Shown piece after piece: positions 11,094-23,559 of a stretch of DNA of 64,000 nucleotides (position 1 is the first letter of the stretch; each line of letters begins with the position of its first letter). The notes beneath the pieces are model-generated. The model searched no databases. It had not been told where the DNA came from and worked only from the letters and a program-made list of their open reading frames with translations. The translations under genes and the position numbers were made by a program. Source of the stretch: Peronospora farinosa (lineage: Eukaryota; Oomycota; Peronosporomycetes; Peronosporales; Peronosporaceae); contig CANTFK010000899.1 in the NCBI GenBank assembly GCA_947646735.1, positions 310,001 through 374,000 on the forward strand. Direction: 5' to 3'.

Positions 11094-11241
11094 TTTCTTT
11101 AGGTCGTAGATGTAGTAGAAGACAGGAAGATTAAATTATAGAGTGTATGTAGTAGCACAACACGTATGTATCTATAGAGGTTCTTTAGTGACACGGTACT
11201 GGATATCTTAAAAAGATACTTTTTCTTTTGCAGTTTCCGTC

Positions 11242-14200
11242 ATGGGAGAGGCGACAAAGGCAGAAGACCAGCTGGTATGTATGTATGTGGCTGGAATGTT
11301 GCCACACTTTCCCTTCCCTAGACCTAACGTATGGGTATGTATGTATGTATGTATCTATGTATCGATCTATATGTTTAGGTTTGGTTTACACTCTACCTTG
11401 TAATCTACTTGGCGTTCTACTTTTTCACAAGTCCCTTTGTTGGGAATCGAGAGTTACTTAACTCATGGACGCCATACGTTTACTTTTCAATGGTACTTTA
11501 TGCCTGGCTTTTTTCTGCGGCGGCATTACACACACCAGTGCATGCATTGGGTCTATTCGATTCTACCATTAAACAACCCGTGCGTGGGTTTTGATCTACT
11601 TTGTAGAATAAATTCTACCAAATTCTAACCATTTCCAACGATTTGATACAGATATCGCTCCTGTTCCCCTTCTTCTCGGCCAGTTTCGTCTTCCTCATAG
11701 CACTTGAAGTAGTTGCAGCACTGGTCTTATCGCGACTTACGACACGATTGGGTTTATCCTGGCATGTCGCACACGTTTCGTAAGGTTTTGCATGTCATTT
11801 GCTAGGATTTTCTTGGAAATGGTAGTACGGTGGTTTATATTCTACCTTTTTGCTTGGCTTCATGTGTAGATTGGAGAGGTCTTTTATGAATGTCCTGCGC
11901 AATAGCACGGCAATAAGTGTCGCTTGTGTTGCACTGATTGTACACTGCGATGCAACGTTTGACTGTGCAGCAACTTTAGATGAATCGAGAACATACAATG
12001 GGCATGCATGTGCACAACTTTTTTCATTTGTTCAATCGGATGATGAAGAGACACTTGTACCGGGAAGGTATCAAGTAGTTCAATCTGTGTCGAGTATTTT
12101 TGTGATTTTTTTTCTCGATTGAGACGGTACTAACTCGATGGGATTGTGTGTGTTTTTACAGCTATGGTGGTGCCATTTTAATCTGGTGCATGGGGATACT
12201 CCTTGCAATTACAAACTTTTTTCTTGAGAGAATGAGTGGAATCCGCATGATTGCATCCTTTGGCTGGTTTTCCGATCGCACAGAAGAAGAAGACAGTGAC
12301 GAGTTGGCTGAGAAGGAGAATGGCCAGGAATTTTTACCACCTGAGCAAAATTTGTCGATGGTACCTTGGTATTCCATGCTCCTGTTTGACACAGTATTTG
12401 AATTACTCATTTCGCTCAAGGTATTTCTTGGACGTTTTGATATGCGTACGATGCAGCGTGCATTGCATCCGAATGACAAAGACTATAGCTTTGATCACCT
12501 TGCTGAAAAAGACGAAGTGTGGCTCGATTTCATGGCTGATTGTGGCGATGGTTTTAACAGCAGTTACCAAATTGCACGTTTACTTGCTCAACCACAGCTT
12601 GAGGTGGACTGTGAAGTACCCGATAGTGAACAAGTGAATGCTGAAGATGCATCTGACCACAAGAATGGAAAGGCGGTGAAAATGAAAATGATCAAGCGAG
12701 TATTTCCACGCGGTGATGCTCTTGTGATTGGAGGCGATCTGGCGTACCCACACCCCGACAGCCAAACATACGAGACGCGTCTGTTTCGATGCTTTGAGTA
12801 TGCAATGAAGCCGCCATCTTCTTATCATCCATCGGCTATTTCGACTCAAAAGAAGATTCCCAATGGCTTGTCATCACTGCGTGACTACGAAGGCGTTAGT
12901 GCATTTGCGATCCCCGGGAACCACGACTGGTTTGATGGTTTAAACACGTTCACGCGGTACATTTGCCAACGCGATTGGCTTGGAGGATGGTTGCTTCCGC
13001 AGAAGACAAGCTACTTTAGTATCAAACTTCCTCATGGCTGGTGGCTCTTTGGTGTGGACTTAGCGCTGGAGAATGACATCGACACAGATCAGTTTGGGTA
13101 TTTTGAACGTGTGGTTCAGTCTCAAATGGGTTCTAACGACGCGGTAATCGTGCTTACACACGAACCACGTTGGTTGTTGAATGTCTACGAAAACAAATCC
13201 AATGTCGACGTGAAGCTTTCATACCTCATCGAGCACATACTAAAGGGCCGAGTAGCTGTGCGACTTGCTGGGGATATCCACAACTACATGCGTCATTCAC
13301 TGGTGGAGGAAAAACACGTTCTGAAGCGCCCCGTTTCCATGCTATTTGATACGTCACAGACGAAAACGAAATCAACGTCAAGCCTTCCGCGTAGGCATTC
13401 TTTTTCGTCTCCTTTCCACAAACACTTTCCGCATATGAAGCAACATGATAGTGCCACAAAAAGAGAGCAGAAAACTCGAGATGCCATGGTTCAACCGGAG
13501 CTTCCTGGCGAGCATAAACGTTCTGCGGAGCATTTGATTATCTCTGGTGGTGGAGGTGCTTTCTTGCATCCAACACATATAGCTAGTCCGAGTTTGGTTT
13601 CGAATGGCGGAACGTACGAGCACAAGATGAGCTATCCACCGGCACATGTTTCGAGGTACGCTGATGCATGATCTTAGTATCTAGTAACGCGTGATAACAC
13701 TGATTCACGGTTTCTTTCTTGTTGTTTCGTCTTTGCTTTAGACGCTATGCAGTGCTGAATGTTTTCGGCTTTCGTCGGCTTAATTGGCGCTTCGATGCTA
13801 TCGGCGGAGTCGGGGTATGTGGAACGACTATGCTTCCCGAGCTCACGCTCTCGCAAATACTGTGTACTAATTACTTATTCGGCGTATTTTTTTCGTGTCT
13901 ATGATAATAGTACTTTGTTCTTGTGTTCTCCATGTTTCCACGCTGCTCCGTTGGATCCATTTATGCAGCTGCAACGCGATGGGAAGCGGCGTCACAGTTT
14001 TACCAGGAGCTTGTTCATTTACTTTTTGACATGGTGACGACATCAACTGTGTCGTTGCTTTGCTGCATCGGCATGCTCTTTGCATCAATTGGGTTTGCAG
14101 ACTGCACAACTTTTCCAAAAAGGTGTGCTATGGGTCTGGCCGTGTTCTGCTTTCACAATGTGGCAGCCTTCACGATTCTGCTCGTTTACGAGTTTCTTCT

Positions 14201-15051
14201 TGAAGTGGCTTCTGTTCGTGGAGCACTTGGACGTGAGGGCGAACACACGCTCTACCTTTTCTTCAGTAGCACACTACCAGACTTTTCGGCAATTCGCAAG
14301 TACGATATCTTCGGCCTTGCCTCGTTGTACGGAGACTTTATGCGTCTTTGCATGACCATCTTTGACGGTAAGGACTGGACAATTTGCTGGTTCGTACAAT
14401 GCCGACGTGCTGACTATATAATTTGTTTGCTCTTAGTGCCGGAGGTAGTAGCACTGCATCGTAACAAGATTTGCACCTCGGGGTTCGAAAGCCTCGGACG
14501 CATGGAGCTATGGGCATACTATGCTAGTGTGTTCCCTTACTTTTGGGTGCTGGCCACGCCGGTGGTTAGCTTTGTCTTTGGCACGTACTTATACCTGTCA
14601 CTCAATATATTTGGATGCCACTACAACGAGGCCTTCTCATCGTTACGAATTGCTAGCTACAAGAATTTTCTGCGGCTGCATTTCCGAAAGGATGGTCGAC
14701 TCGAGGTTTTTGCATTTGGAGTGGACAAGATGCCCCACCGGTGGTGCAGGTATGCACAATAGTCTTTGGATCGCAAACTTTGTTTTGGTCATGAACTTAC
14801 AATTGTTTCTTACATGTAGAGATCCAAAGTGGAGTGGAGGTATTGGTCCACGAGCATCTCTGGAAAGAAATTTGCCATCGTTTAAATGGACGCGACCTAG
14901 TTATTGGAAACCACTGGTGACGAAGGTGGACAATATGCTACGTTTGGACTTTGAAAATTCCTCATTGGATGCCAAATTTAACACATCGGATCGTTCGAAT
15001 GTGCATCTCATTGATCGCGTGGTGATTCACAAACCAACTTCAGCTCCATAA
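11242..15051 (+). CDS. Polytopic membrane calcineurin-like metallophosphoesterase
   Basis: Nine exons (11242-11274, 11379-11579, 11652-11779, 11870-12067, 12162-13655, 13742-13814, 13911-14367, 14437-14749, 14820-15051) join in one frame to give about 1042 residues. Several membrane helices fill the N-terminal 200 residues. A calcineurin-like phosphoesterase domain follows, with metal-ligand motifs DCGDGF (about residue 312), GGDLAYP (about 380), GNHDW (about 440), THEP (about 520) and GDIHNY (about 556). After a Ser/His-rich loop, a second set of membrane helices and a conserved C-terminal soluble tail complete the protein. Similar large membrane metallophosphoesterases occur in plants. The substrate is unknown. 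The exon 2/3 junction (GTGCGT donor) and the in-frame intron at 14368-14436 are the least certain parts. Confidence 0.8.
11336..11365. repeat. GTAT microsatellite inside an intron
   Basis: Runs of GTAT units occur in the first intron of the metallophosphoesterase gene; a shorter run forms its donor site at 11275. The donor GTATGT is itself part of the repeat. Confidence 0.7.
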
Positions 15052-15303
15052 TGTTCACTTCAACTTGAGCTGTTCGAAACCAATGGCTACATGTTTACTC
15101 TTCCAATAAAAACCTCGTTCTCTTTATACATAAACCAAGAGGTGTTTTCAGTGATTCCTTAGGTTTTTTCCAGTAAAACCTCGTTGTAACGGTCATTGAC
15201 TTGGCTTTAGTATACTTGGTGAATTGGTTGGTGGACAACGATAGTTGACCATGAGCAGCTCATGTGTCATTCGCGAATTGGTGGTCTCAAGACCTTTGCG
15301 AAC

Positions 15304-18300
15304 ATGGTGAAGCGTAAGAAACATGACAAGGATAAGTATTACAACCTGGCCAAACAGCAAGGTTACCGTGCCCGATCGGCGTTTAAACTCATCCAATTGA
15401 ACAAGAAATATGACTTTCTATCGACTGCCAAAGTGTGCATTGATCTTTGTGCTGCACCCGGTGGTTGGTGTCAAGTAGCTGCAAAGTACATGCCAGCATC
15501 CAGTATCATCTTGGGTATTGATCTACTGCCAATTCGTCCTATTCGAGGCGTCAAGACGTTCCAGTGTGACATTACTACAGTTCGATGTCGTCAGATCATT
15601 AAACAAGAGATGCAAAGTTGGCAGGCAGATGTTGTCCTCTGTGATGGAGCTCCTAATGTCGGTGCCGAGTACTCAAAGGATGCTTACGTGCAGAATGAAT
15701 TGGCATTGGTAGCTCTTAAATTGGCAGTAGATGTCATGGGTCGAGGGGGTACATTTGTATCCAAAGTCTTTCGTTCCCAGGATTATAATGCCTTGCTATG
15801 GGTCTTTAAGCAATTGTTCAAGAAAGTCAGTGCTACAAAACCACTGTCGTCTCGTAACGAATCAGCAGAAATCTTTGTAGTGTGTGAACAATTTCTAGCA
15901 CCACAATCAATTGATCCAAAGCTTTTTGATCCAAAGTACGTCTTTGATCAAGTGGATTCCCAAGAAAAGACCATAACGATCTTTCATCCTAAATTTGGTG
16001 ACCGAAAACGCCATCGTGAAGGTAATTTGAAGTGTATTAGCTATTACATATCGGCAACATTCTCTAGAGTCTCCAGCGACCTGTACCCATTGGTCGCTAG
16101 CGCTACTTGTTGCCAAGAGTAACATCAAGCGTTCCCAGTGTCTGCATATGTGACCAACCCTTCCTTCGGAAGGGGAAAGTTACTCTTTGCTTGCAGTTTG
16201 GGACGATGACCTATGACATTTCTAATAGTATTTGTAATACTTGAGATAAAAGTATTGATGTTAACGATGTTGTTGTTGCCATGATTCAGGATATGACGAG
16301 GCTCTGGGTGTGACGTTGACCAATGAGTGCAGTGTGACACAATTCATTGACGACCACGATCCTATTCGACTACTGACCGACACCACAAGCATCAAATTTC
16401 TACCTGAAGATGATGTGTATCGTGAACACAAGGACACATCTGATGAAATTGTGACCTGTTTGAGTGACCTCAAGGTATGTGTTATTGATTGTATACTACT
16501 ATGTATGAGGATGATGGTATTGAGTGGAGAGAAGGAGATGAAGAATTCAAAGCTGAATATTGTCTGAGCCCCACTGTTGTTCCGGCGCCTGATTAAGTTT
16601 GGGAAAACCCACCGGAAGCCAGTGTGGGTGTTGCTGTCACCTGCCCTTGTGCAGTCTGATCCTTCTCCTACTTGACAAACTGTTGTAAATCTACAGTGTA
16701 TGATACTGAATGTCTAACGTAATCTTGCTACTTGTACTATAAGGTTCTTGGCAAGTCCGATTTCAAGATGTTGCTGAAATGGCGTATACGCATGCTTAAG
16801 TACAAGGAAGAGCTTTTGAAGGCTGAAAACCCTGAAGGAATGGAAAAAGTGGACAAACCTGAGGAAGTAAAGGAACCGGAGCGTGAACTTACTGAAAAAG
16901 AAAAAGACATTCTTGTCCGTGAAGAGCTGTCTCAGCTGCGAGCCAATGTGCAAGCAAAGAAGAAGCGTGAGAAAAAGAAGGTAAGCTTGTGTGGAAACTT
17001 GTATGTCCATGCATACTTTTGTATGTGGGCGCATCCCAGTAGTCCTTGTCATATCTTCGCGTTTGACATGTTGCGGAATAACCCTCCCGACTCCCGTTAC
17101 GCGCCCATATTTACTTCCTGCCCCCTATCTTGTCTTCATTGATCAGTATGAATGACAGTCGATTTGGGCTGGACATCAAATGACATGTATACTGTATTTG
17201 GCGGGAATCCAAAGCCCCTTCCAATTCCATTTGGTCGGATTGGTCCTTGAACAGACCGGCTATTGAAGCCGCCTAAATTGACTTGCAGCCTTCAGCTGTT
17301 GAGGTTTTCTGTATCATAAAACTCTTGACCGTTCTTGTGCTCAGACATCTTGATCTGCATGTATGCATTCGATATATATGGTAGCTTAATCAACTTTCTA
17401 ATTGTGTCTTTGCTTAATTTGCAGGAACGTGAACGGAAACAAAAACTTCGTATCCGTGCCGCGCTTGGGATGAATGCAGAAGGCATTGATGTCACTGAAG
17501 CTGAATCTGCTTTCAGTCTGAAGGAGCTGAAGCTTTCGAAAAGTAAGGTGGACGAGCTTGAAAACGCTGGTGCTGACTCATCTTCTGACGAAGAGCTTCA
17601 GTTTGAGACTGATGTCGAAGACAATGATGCTGGCCTCGAAGACAGTGATGTCGAGTACGACGAACTGCTCGAAGCTTCGATGGAGAAAGCTTACGATGAT
17701 TTTTTGACTCGTCGTGGCGACGATGTGAAGACTCGTAAGGCTGTGAAGCGAACAAAGGTTGCTAAACGAGCTATGGCTGGGGAGGCCCTGGTGCAGGACA
17801 GCGAAATGTTTGACGGCGATATGAAGCAGTATCAAAAGATGATTAACCCCGACGAGGTATGTGCTATTTGTATCTTGTCTGTAGACTGGTGTAGTTCCCC
17901 CCATCCGTGTTATCTGTTCCGGGTTCGATCAGTACCTTCGCTCAGTTGTCAAACATGGGGAAAAGCAACATGGAATGCCATCATGTCTGACCGCGCCTCT
18001 GGACCTTTTGGGTTCTACGGAGGCGCAGTCCTTTGTGCATCCGATATCCTGCAATGCATGTGTGCATCGTTTAAATGAAGCTGTATAACTAACGGATTTT
18101 TGTTGATGGTTGTAGAGTTCGGACGACGGTGATGACGAAGAAGATGACATGAACGTATCATTAAAAGTCCCTGAAAAGTCAAGTGCTGCGGTGTCTCGCT
18201 GGTTTTCTGACAATACATTGTTCGACGGCATTGGCGACAAACAAGAGTTGGTGTTGCCTGAGATGCCAAAGACAGACAAGGAGATTCGTCATACCAAACG

Positions 18301-19183
18301 CAAGGCGGCATTGGAACGCAAGGAACGTCGTGCGCTAAAAAAGCTGAAGAACGAGGATAAGGAGTACGAACTGGAGTTTGGTACCGAGTTTGACGTTGCT
18401 GCACCAGAACATGCTGATCATGAAGCTGCAATGGCCGCTGACGCAGAGAGCGATGATGAAGTTTCTGCTGAGAAGAAGGCGCTGATTCGTTCCGGCATGG
18501 GTGCAGCACTGAAGGATGATCAGAGCTTGGCAGACAAGTTCGAGGTTGTTGCTGCTGGTGAAGAGCCCGAAGAGGATGCAATTCAGATCATGGATGAGCG
18601 CAAGTACGACTCGGACCATGAGGAGTACGATGCTGAAGACCGCGCAAAGACTCTTGCCCTTGCGAGTATGATGGTTCAGCAGTCGAAGGCTAAGGATCTG
18701 ATTGATGCTAGCTACAACCGCTACACATGGAATGACTCGGAGGCTTTGCCCGATTGGTTTATTGACGATGAGGAGAAGCATTACCGTCCTCAGATTCCAA
18801 TCCCAAAGAATGTCCTGGCACAGATGAAGGAACGCTTTATGGAAATGGCTACGAAGCCTGTCAAAAAGGTGGCCGAGGCTCGTGGTCGCAAGCAGCGAAT
18901 GCAAATGAAAAAGCTGAAGGCTGCCAAGAAGAAGGCGACGGACATTGCCAACTTGCCCGACATGTCGACGCGCGAGAAGCTTAAGGCTATCGATCGTGCC
19001 ATGAATGGTGCTCACCTGAAGAAGGAGAGCAAGGTGTACGTTGTATCAACGCGTGGTGGAACCAAGACTGCTGGTGGCAAGAAGGCCGGTAAGGGCAAAG
19101 TAAAGCTTGTGGACCCGCGTATGAAGAGCGACAAGCGCAATGCTGAAATCCGTGCGAAGCGTGGCAAGAAGCGAAAAAGATAA
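15304..19183 (+). CDS. SPB1: rRNA 2'-O-methyltransferase SPB1/FTSJ3
   Basis: Five exons (15304-16021, 16290-16474, 16744-16980, 17425-17856, 18116-19183) join in frame to give 879 residues, near the 840-850 of yeast and human homologues. Residues about 1-200 are an FtsJ/RrmJ methyltransferase. They include the '[18 protein letters not shown]' start, the SAM-binding [17 protein letters not shown] and the AEIFVV glutamate, so the K-D-K-E catalytic set is present. The middle is charged and coiled-coil-like. The C-terminus is the basic, Lys/Arg-rich SPB1 domain, which ends in a nuclear-type basic cluster. The enzyme methylates 27S pre-rRNA in the nucleolus and is needed for 60S maturation. I chose the ATG at 15304 over 15262 because family members begin MxKxxK...DKYY and a TCATTC initiator-like motif lies between the two. 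Confidence 0.95.
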
Positions 19184-19301
19184 GCGATAGACTTATCTTG
19201 CCGCGTCGTCTGCGGTGTACACGCATAGACGCTCATTAACTTATTGACGTCAGAATACAACACAATGATGTATCATGAATTCTTACTTGCCAATGTGTTC
19301 G

Positions 19302-22300
19302 TTACGTTAATCGCTGCTCACTCCATTCCCAAACTTCATGCCTGAGCGACTTACTCGTTTCAACATTAGCTGAGAAACCGAGACTTTCGCTAGCTTCCCG
19401 ATGAAGGAAGTAGTACGGCGCTTTAGGTTTCTGCAATCGCTGACGAGTGTTTTTTGCTTGCTGCGATGAGTTACCGGTGATGTCAGGTCTCGCTTGTTCA
19501 TCCACACACTCGTTCCGCTGCATCGTTTTGTAATGTTGGAACACGAGCTGACTAATTTTGTTAAAACTGCACACGGGACATGGCGTCTCACTGATGCCAC
19601 GCTTGAACTCACGTGTGAAAGCCAGCTTCGTCGCAAACAGAGGCATTGGCAGCGCGTTCATGCGCTTTTCAAACTCCGGAACCACCTCTTCTTCAAACAC
19701 GCGTTTTGGAAATAGGTGACCACAAGTGAATGCCTTCACGTGAGTCTCTAGTGGATCCGTCTTTCCAAGTGCCTGCGCCGAATGGGGAGCGATAGGGACC
19801 ACGCCGTGCGACAGATCATTCTCACAAACGTTGTTTTTCACAAGCTCCAGCAACTTGAGCATCGGTGACCGCGGACTAGAGTCCGACAACTCCGGGCTGT
19901 ATTGATTTTTCTCCAAAAAAGACACGCACACTCGGAAGAGGAACTGCCCCGAGTACGGAAGCTGCTGGCACTTCAGCACCCATTCCTTATCCCGGTCATC
20001 AAAACCGTGACTGCCTTCAAGTCCGCCAACGTCAGGTCCTACAATGGATTGTGCGACCTCGGAAAAGAAGATCTGGGCCATCAAAGAGGACACATGTATA
20101 AATACATCGGGGCCAATGAGAAAGCCCTCCAGCACGGTGCTTTCTAGCCCATAGTCAAACCATTTGACCAGAATTCGCGCAAGGATAGCAGCTCGAACTT
20201 GCTCCGAGATGACTTTCGAGCTATGGCTTTGCACGACTAGCGATGTCAGCAACCCCAACAGCTCCTCCCGCATTTGCTCGTGAAAGTCTAATTCATCAGA
20301 CATGGCACTGTCAATCGAATCGTCGAAGTGCTGGCGGTGAAGAGTAATACCATTTGTTGTCCCGTCGACGGATGTCAAATGCGGCAGCGCACTGGGTGCA
20401 TTGTGCGAATGCAGTCGACACTCAAGCGCTTCCACCAACTCTCCGTGCGCTTCATAAATACAGGCAGCTGCAGTCCAATTCTCGTAATCAACACATCGAG
20501 CCACCATGATAGGCGGGCGATACTGGGCAGCTAAGTCCTTCATGAGCACCTCCAGCTTAGCTTGCGAGTACGCTCCATCACTTTCAGCATCGTTACTTGT
20601 TAGTTGTTCTCGTGATCCATCAACATCGCAATTCAATCGGAGCAGCAATGTCAGATAGAGCTCGACCTGCTCTTCAGGGGACACTCGAATGAACTCGGAC
20701 GTAGAAACATCAGAATGCGTCTTAGACTTTTCTGGCGAAGATTCGTCCGCTGTTGCAGAAGCCATATACTCATTGTTTTCCGGATGCGTAGGATCAATCT
20801 TGGCAGCGAGCTCACGGCAAAGCTTTCGAGAGATCAAAGGCAAGTTTCGCTCAAGCCATCCACGATGCTGAAGGATAGCTGGCGGATAGGCCAACAAAAC
20901 TTCTGCTTGAACCTCGATCGGAAATGTACGCAAAATCAAGCGACTAGGTGGAGATGTAAACGCAGCAGCATGACCCGATTCAAGCAGAGAGCGCAGTATT
21001 TGCTCGGACACAGAAGAGGCCAGACCTTCATGAACGATTTTCTCAAGAACTTGTAGTAATTCGTCCCGCCGAGTTGCAACAAGGATAGCTTTATCCACGT
21101 GGTGTTGCGATAGACAGAGATCCACGATATCGGTGGTTACATAATCACCGTTAGTCTCCAAAAACTTTACAAGCCACGCCTCCTGTTCTTCATCTTGCTT
21201 TTCTTGTGCATTTGCTTCAGCGCCCAGTGATGTGCCTTTTTGAAGTTGCTGCTGCAGCGCCAAATCCACCAGCAAAAAAGCGACACGTCCTCTTTCCGAT
21301 TCGTCGTATATCCCCGGCTTGGAAAGCACGTGCTGAGCATAGTCAATAGCACTCTGCACACCACCCATCGCGGTCAACTGTTCTACTGCACTGGATGGCA
21401 TGACTCGTGATACCTCAAAAAGCTCGCGCACCCACTGCACAAGTTGTGCATCTGCAGTTGCACTACCATCAATCACATTGGTGTACAAGGCGTTTGCGAC
21501 GACCTGACATAAGGAAGCCATATCAATACCGAGCGCATAACCGATTGATAACGCATCCCGAAGTGCTATACTTCGCGCACACAGCGCCTTAAAAAGCGCT
21601 AAACGAGACCATTGGGGTCGACACTCATAAACGTGGTGCTTCGTTTGAAGAATAAAGATAATCTCTGCTTCGCCTGCTTGGCCGCCACTACGGCAGCCAC
21701 TAGCATCACTACGATGCGCGCTACCACTACTTCGAGCCGTGCTTTGTACCACGCGTTCAATCTTTTCATTCCCATGCAGCGAAAGATAGTGCACAATATG
21801 TGCTCTGACGACGTCTTCGTCCATTCCCTGATTGGACGGAAGAGAAACCCACGTTGAAATCGTCTTGTTAGACTTGGACATGCGGCCTTGAAGCAGCATA
21901 AGATCTGTCGAACAGTAAGTCAAGTCCACGTCCACGATTTCATCTTTTTCTTCACCTGGTCCTTCCTCTCCTTCCTGCTGCCCACCATTACTTCCGCTGC
22001 TTTCGGTGTTAAGATCAGGAATCTCATACTCGCCTTTCAGTTTCCAATGAAAGTTGGAATAAAGATTAACCTTTTTCTTCTTGCAATCGTACAGCGCCAG
22101 CGACGATTCTGAGCTCAGCAAACCATTGATAGGATACAAACACACCTGTGGCGAATTCTTCTTGATGCGTTGCGGACGAAAATCAACATCCTGGAGAAAG
22201 TGCTGCGGGAATGTCTTGACAACAAACTCTGGCGCTTTTGCAGCACTGAACGAGCTTGACAATCCGCCTCCACTATTGGTCGTCGTAAAGTTTGTCTCAC

Positions 22301-23357
22301 TTGAAGATGATGATCCGCCAGTTGTCGTCACAATCGTAAGTGTTGACGTGGTAGACGTCGTCTCTTCCTCCTGATTCACTTTCTCCTCCTTAGACGGCAC
22401 TTTTGGTCTCATTTGAATTTTTTTCTCCAGCACAACACGATAATACCTCACACCTGTTCCACCTGCTTGCTTCTCCTTGTCATCAATCTCATCCGTTTTC
22501 GTCTTGACCAACATGGACGTCCTGCGTTCCTTTTTGAAAGTCTCCTGAAGTAACTCAATACTTACAATCATGCCTGCATTCACCAATTCGCATCGACATT
22601 CTTCGGCATTTTCCTCCACATTAACAATTGAAATTAAACTCTCCGTCCCTCCCACAAGACAATAATTCTTGCCATTAAGTGATCTCCACCATCTGATACA
22701 TGTAATTTCTCCAATTCCTGGTGCAAATTCCAATATACTCATTTGTGCATCATCTCCTGTGACTTGTGAATGATATCGTGCTCCATTAAGTCCTCCATAT
22801 TCATTTGTAGCTCGAAGATATGATGCCATTTGTATTGTCATTGCTCCTTGATGAACATTCATAAGTTCCCGATTATGTGACGTTGGATGATACGACGCGT
22901 CGAGCATTGCACGACGCTGATTGGTTATTAATGTCAATACTGGAATCAAATGGAGCCGATTTTTTCGTGGCGATAAGGCCGCAAGCCAATCACCTTCTGG
23001 ACTGAATTCAAGTGCCAAAAGACGTTCGGATTTGCCCGTTTTTTCTTGTTTTGGACTGGAACAAATGGGAAATTTCCAAAACCGGGTGACTTTATCTTCT
23101 TCAATTGTTCGAACGAGTAGAAAATTCAATTTGGCGTCTGCAGGACCAATGGAACTGACGTCGTCCTTGTACGAACGTTCTTTTGGTGGCAATTCTTCAC
23201 AAACAGCCACTGCAAGCAGTTGTTTCTTCTCTAATGTATGAACAGCCATAGATGTGATGTGAAGAGCTGGAATTGAGCCATTATTTGAACGTAGAGACGA
23301 CGTGGGGAAGCAAAAGATGCGACGGATCTGGAACAAGTTGGTCCCATCGTGCGTCAT
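19302..23357 (-). CDS. 1351-residue propeller/solenoid protein with C-terminal zinc motif
   Basis: This is one intronless frame from the ATG at 23357 to a TAA at 19302. The first 500 residues are rich in beta-strand-like repeats ('LALEFSPEGDWLAAL', 'ITCIRWWRSLNGKNYCLVGG') and resemble a degenerate WD-type propeller, interrupted by a Ser/Thr-rich loop at about residues 325-385. The rest is alpha-helical and solenoid-like. Near the C-terminus, CGHLFPKRV and CPVC, about 50 residues apart, form an atypical RING-like zinc site. The propeller-solenoid-zinc layout is that of HOPS/CORVET-type tethers such as Vps18 and Vps41, and of HPS5, but I cannot name the orthologue. A membrane-traffic role is inference. 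It converges on SPB1, with 118 bases between stop codons. Confidence 0.75.
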   Translation of the reverse strand: MTHDGTNLFQIRRIFCFPTSSLRSNNGSIPALHITSMAVHTLEKKQLLAVAVCEELPPKERSYKDDVSSIGPADAKLNFLLVRTIEEDKVTRFWKFPICSSPKQEKTGKSERLLALEFSPEGDWLAALSPRKNRLHLIPVLTLITNQRRAMLDASYHPTSHNRELMNVHQGAMTIQMASYLRATNEYGGLNGARYHSQVTGDDAQMSILEFAPGIGEITCIRWWRSLNGKNYCLVGGTESLISIVNVEENAEECRCELVNAGMIVSIELLQETFKKERRTSMLVKTKTDEIDDKEKQAGGTGVRYYRVVLEKKIQMRPKVPSKEEKVNQEEETTSTTSTLTIVTTTGGSSSSSETNFTTTNSGGGLSSSFSAAKAPEFVVKTFPQHFLQDVDFRPQRIKKNSPQVCLYPINGLLSSESSLALYDCKKKKVNLYSNFHWKLKGEYEIPDLNTESSGSNGGQQEGEEGPGEEKDEIVDVDLTYCSTDLMLLQGRMSKSNKTISTWVSLPSNQGMDEDVVRAHIVHYLSLHGNEKIERVVQSTARSSGSAHRSDASGCRSGGQAGEAEIIFILQTKHHVYECRPQWSRLALFKALCARSIALRDALSIGYALGIDMASLCQVVANALYTNVIDGSATADAQLVQWVRELFEVSRVMPSSAVEQLTAMGGVQSAIDYAQHVLSKPGIYDESERGRVAFLLVDLALQQQLQKGTSLGAEANAQEKQDEEQEAWLVKFLETNGDYVTTDIVDLCLSQHHVDKAILVATRRDELLQVLEKIVHEGLASSVSEQILRSLLESGHAAAFTSPPSRLILRTFPIEVQAEVLLAYPPAILQHRGWLERNLPLISRKLCRELAAKIDPTHPENNEYMASATADESSPEKSKTHSDVSTSEFIRVSPEEQVELYLTLLLRLNCDVDGSREQLTSNDAESDGAYSQAKLEVLMKDLAAQYRPPIMVARCVDYENWTAAACIYEAHGELVEALECRLHSHNAPSALPHLTSVDGTTNGITLHRQHFDDSIDSAMSDELDFHEQMREELLGLLTSLVVQSHSSKVISEQVRAAILARILVKWFDYGLESTVLEGFLIGPDVFIHVSSLMAQIFFSEVAQSIVGPDVGGLEGSHGFDDRDKEWVLKCQQLPYSGQFLFRVCVSFLEKNQYSPELSDSSPRSPMLKLLELVKNNVCENDLSHGVVPIAPHSAQALGKTDPLETHVKAFTCGHLFPKRVFEEEVVPEFEKRMNALPMPLFATKLAFTREFKRGISETPCPVCSFNKISQLVFQHYKTMQRNECVDEQARPDITGNSSQQAKNTRQRLQKPKAPYYFLHREASESLGFSANVETSKSLRHEVWEWSEQRLT

Positions 23358-23559
23358 GGATAAGTCGGGGTTTGATTCGCTAAAATGATCTCGAGTTTTT
23401 AAATAAGTAGACGTACGAGGTCTACTTGAACGAGAGATGACGTCTATTTTAAGGTATCGTAAAGTAGTTTGTAAGTAGAAATGACAACTTGTACAAGAAG
23501 CGTTACAAATAGAAACCTTTGAATTTCGATCGATTCCCTACCAATCAGTCCACATTATA
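23358..23559. promoter_or_regulatory. Divergent promoter, large propeller protein and deoxyhypusine synthase
   Basis: Only 202 bases separate the two divergent start codons, so this stretch must hold both promoters. A CCAAT pentamer lies about 20 bases before the synthase ATG. Confidence 0.5.

Noticed and set aside
15262..15303. Upstream ATG for SPB1
   Set aside because: The 14 added residues have no counterpart in the family, and an initiator-like TCATTC lies within them.
17915..17935. T-loop-like GGGTTCGATC, possible tRNA
   Set aside because: No matching A box, acceptor stem or anticodon arm at the right distance. It lies within an SPB1 intron.
18015..19015. Two long minus-strand ORFs
   Set aside because: They are antisense to the charged, biased C-terminal part of SPB1.
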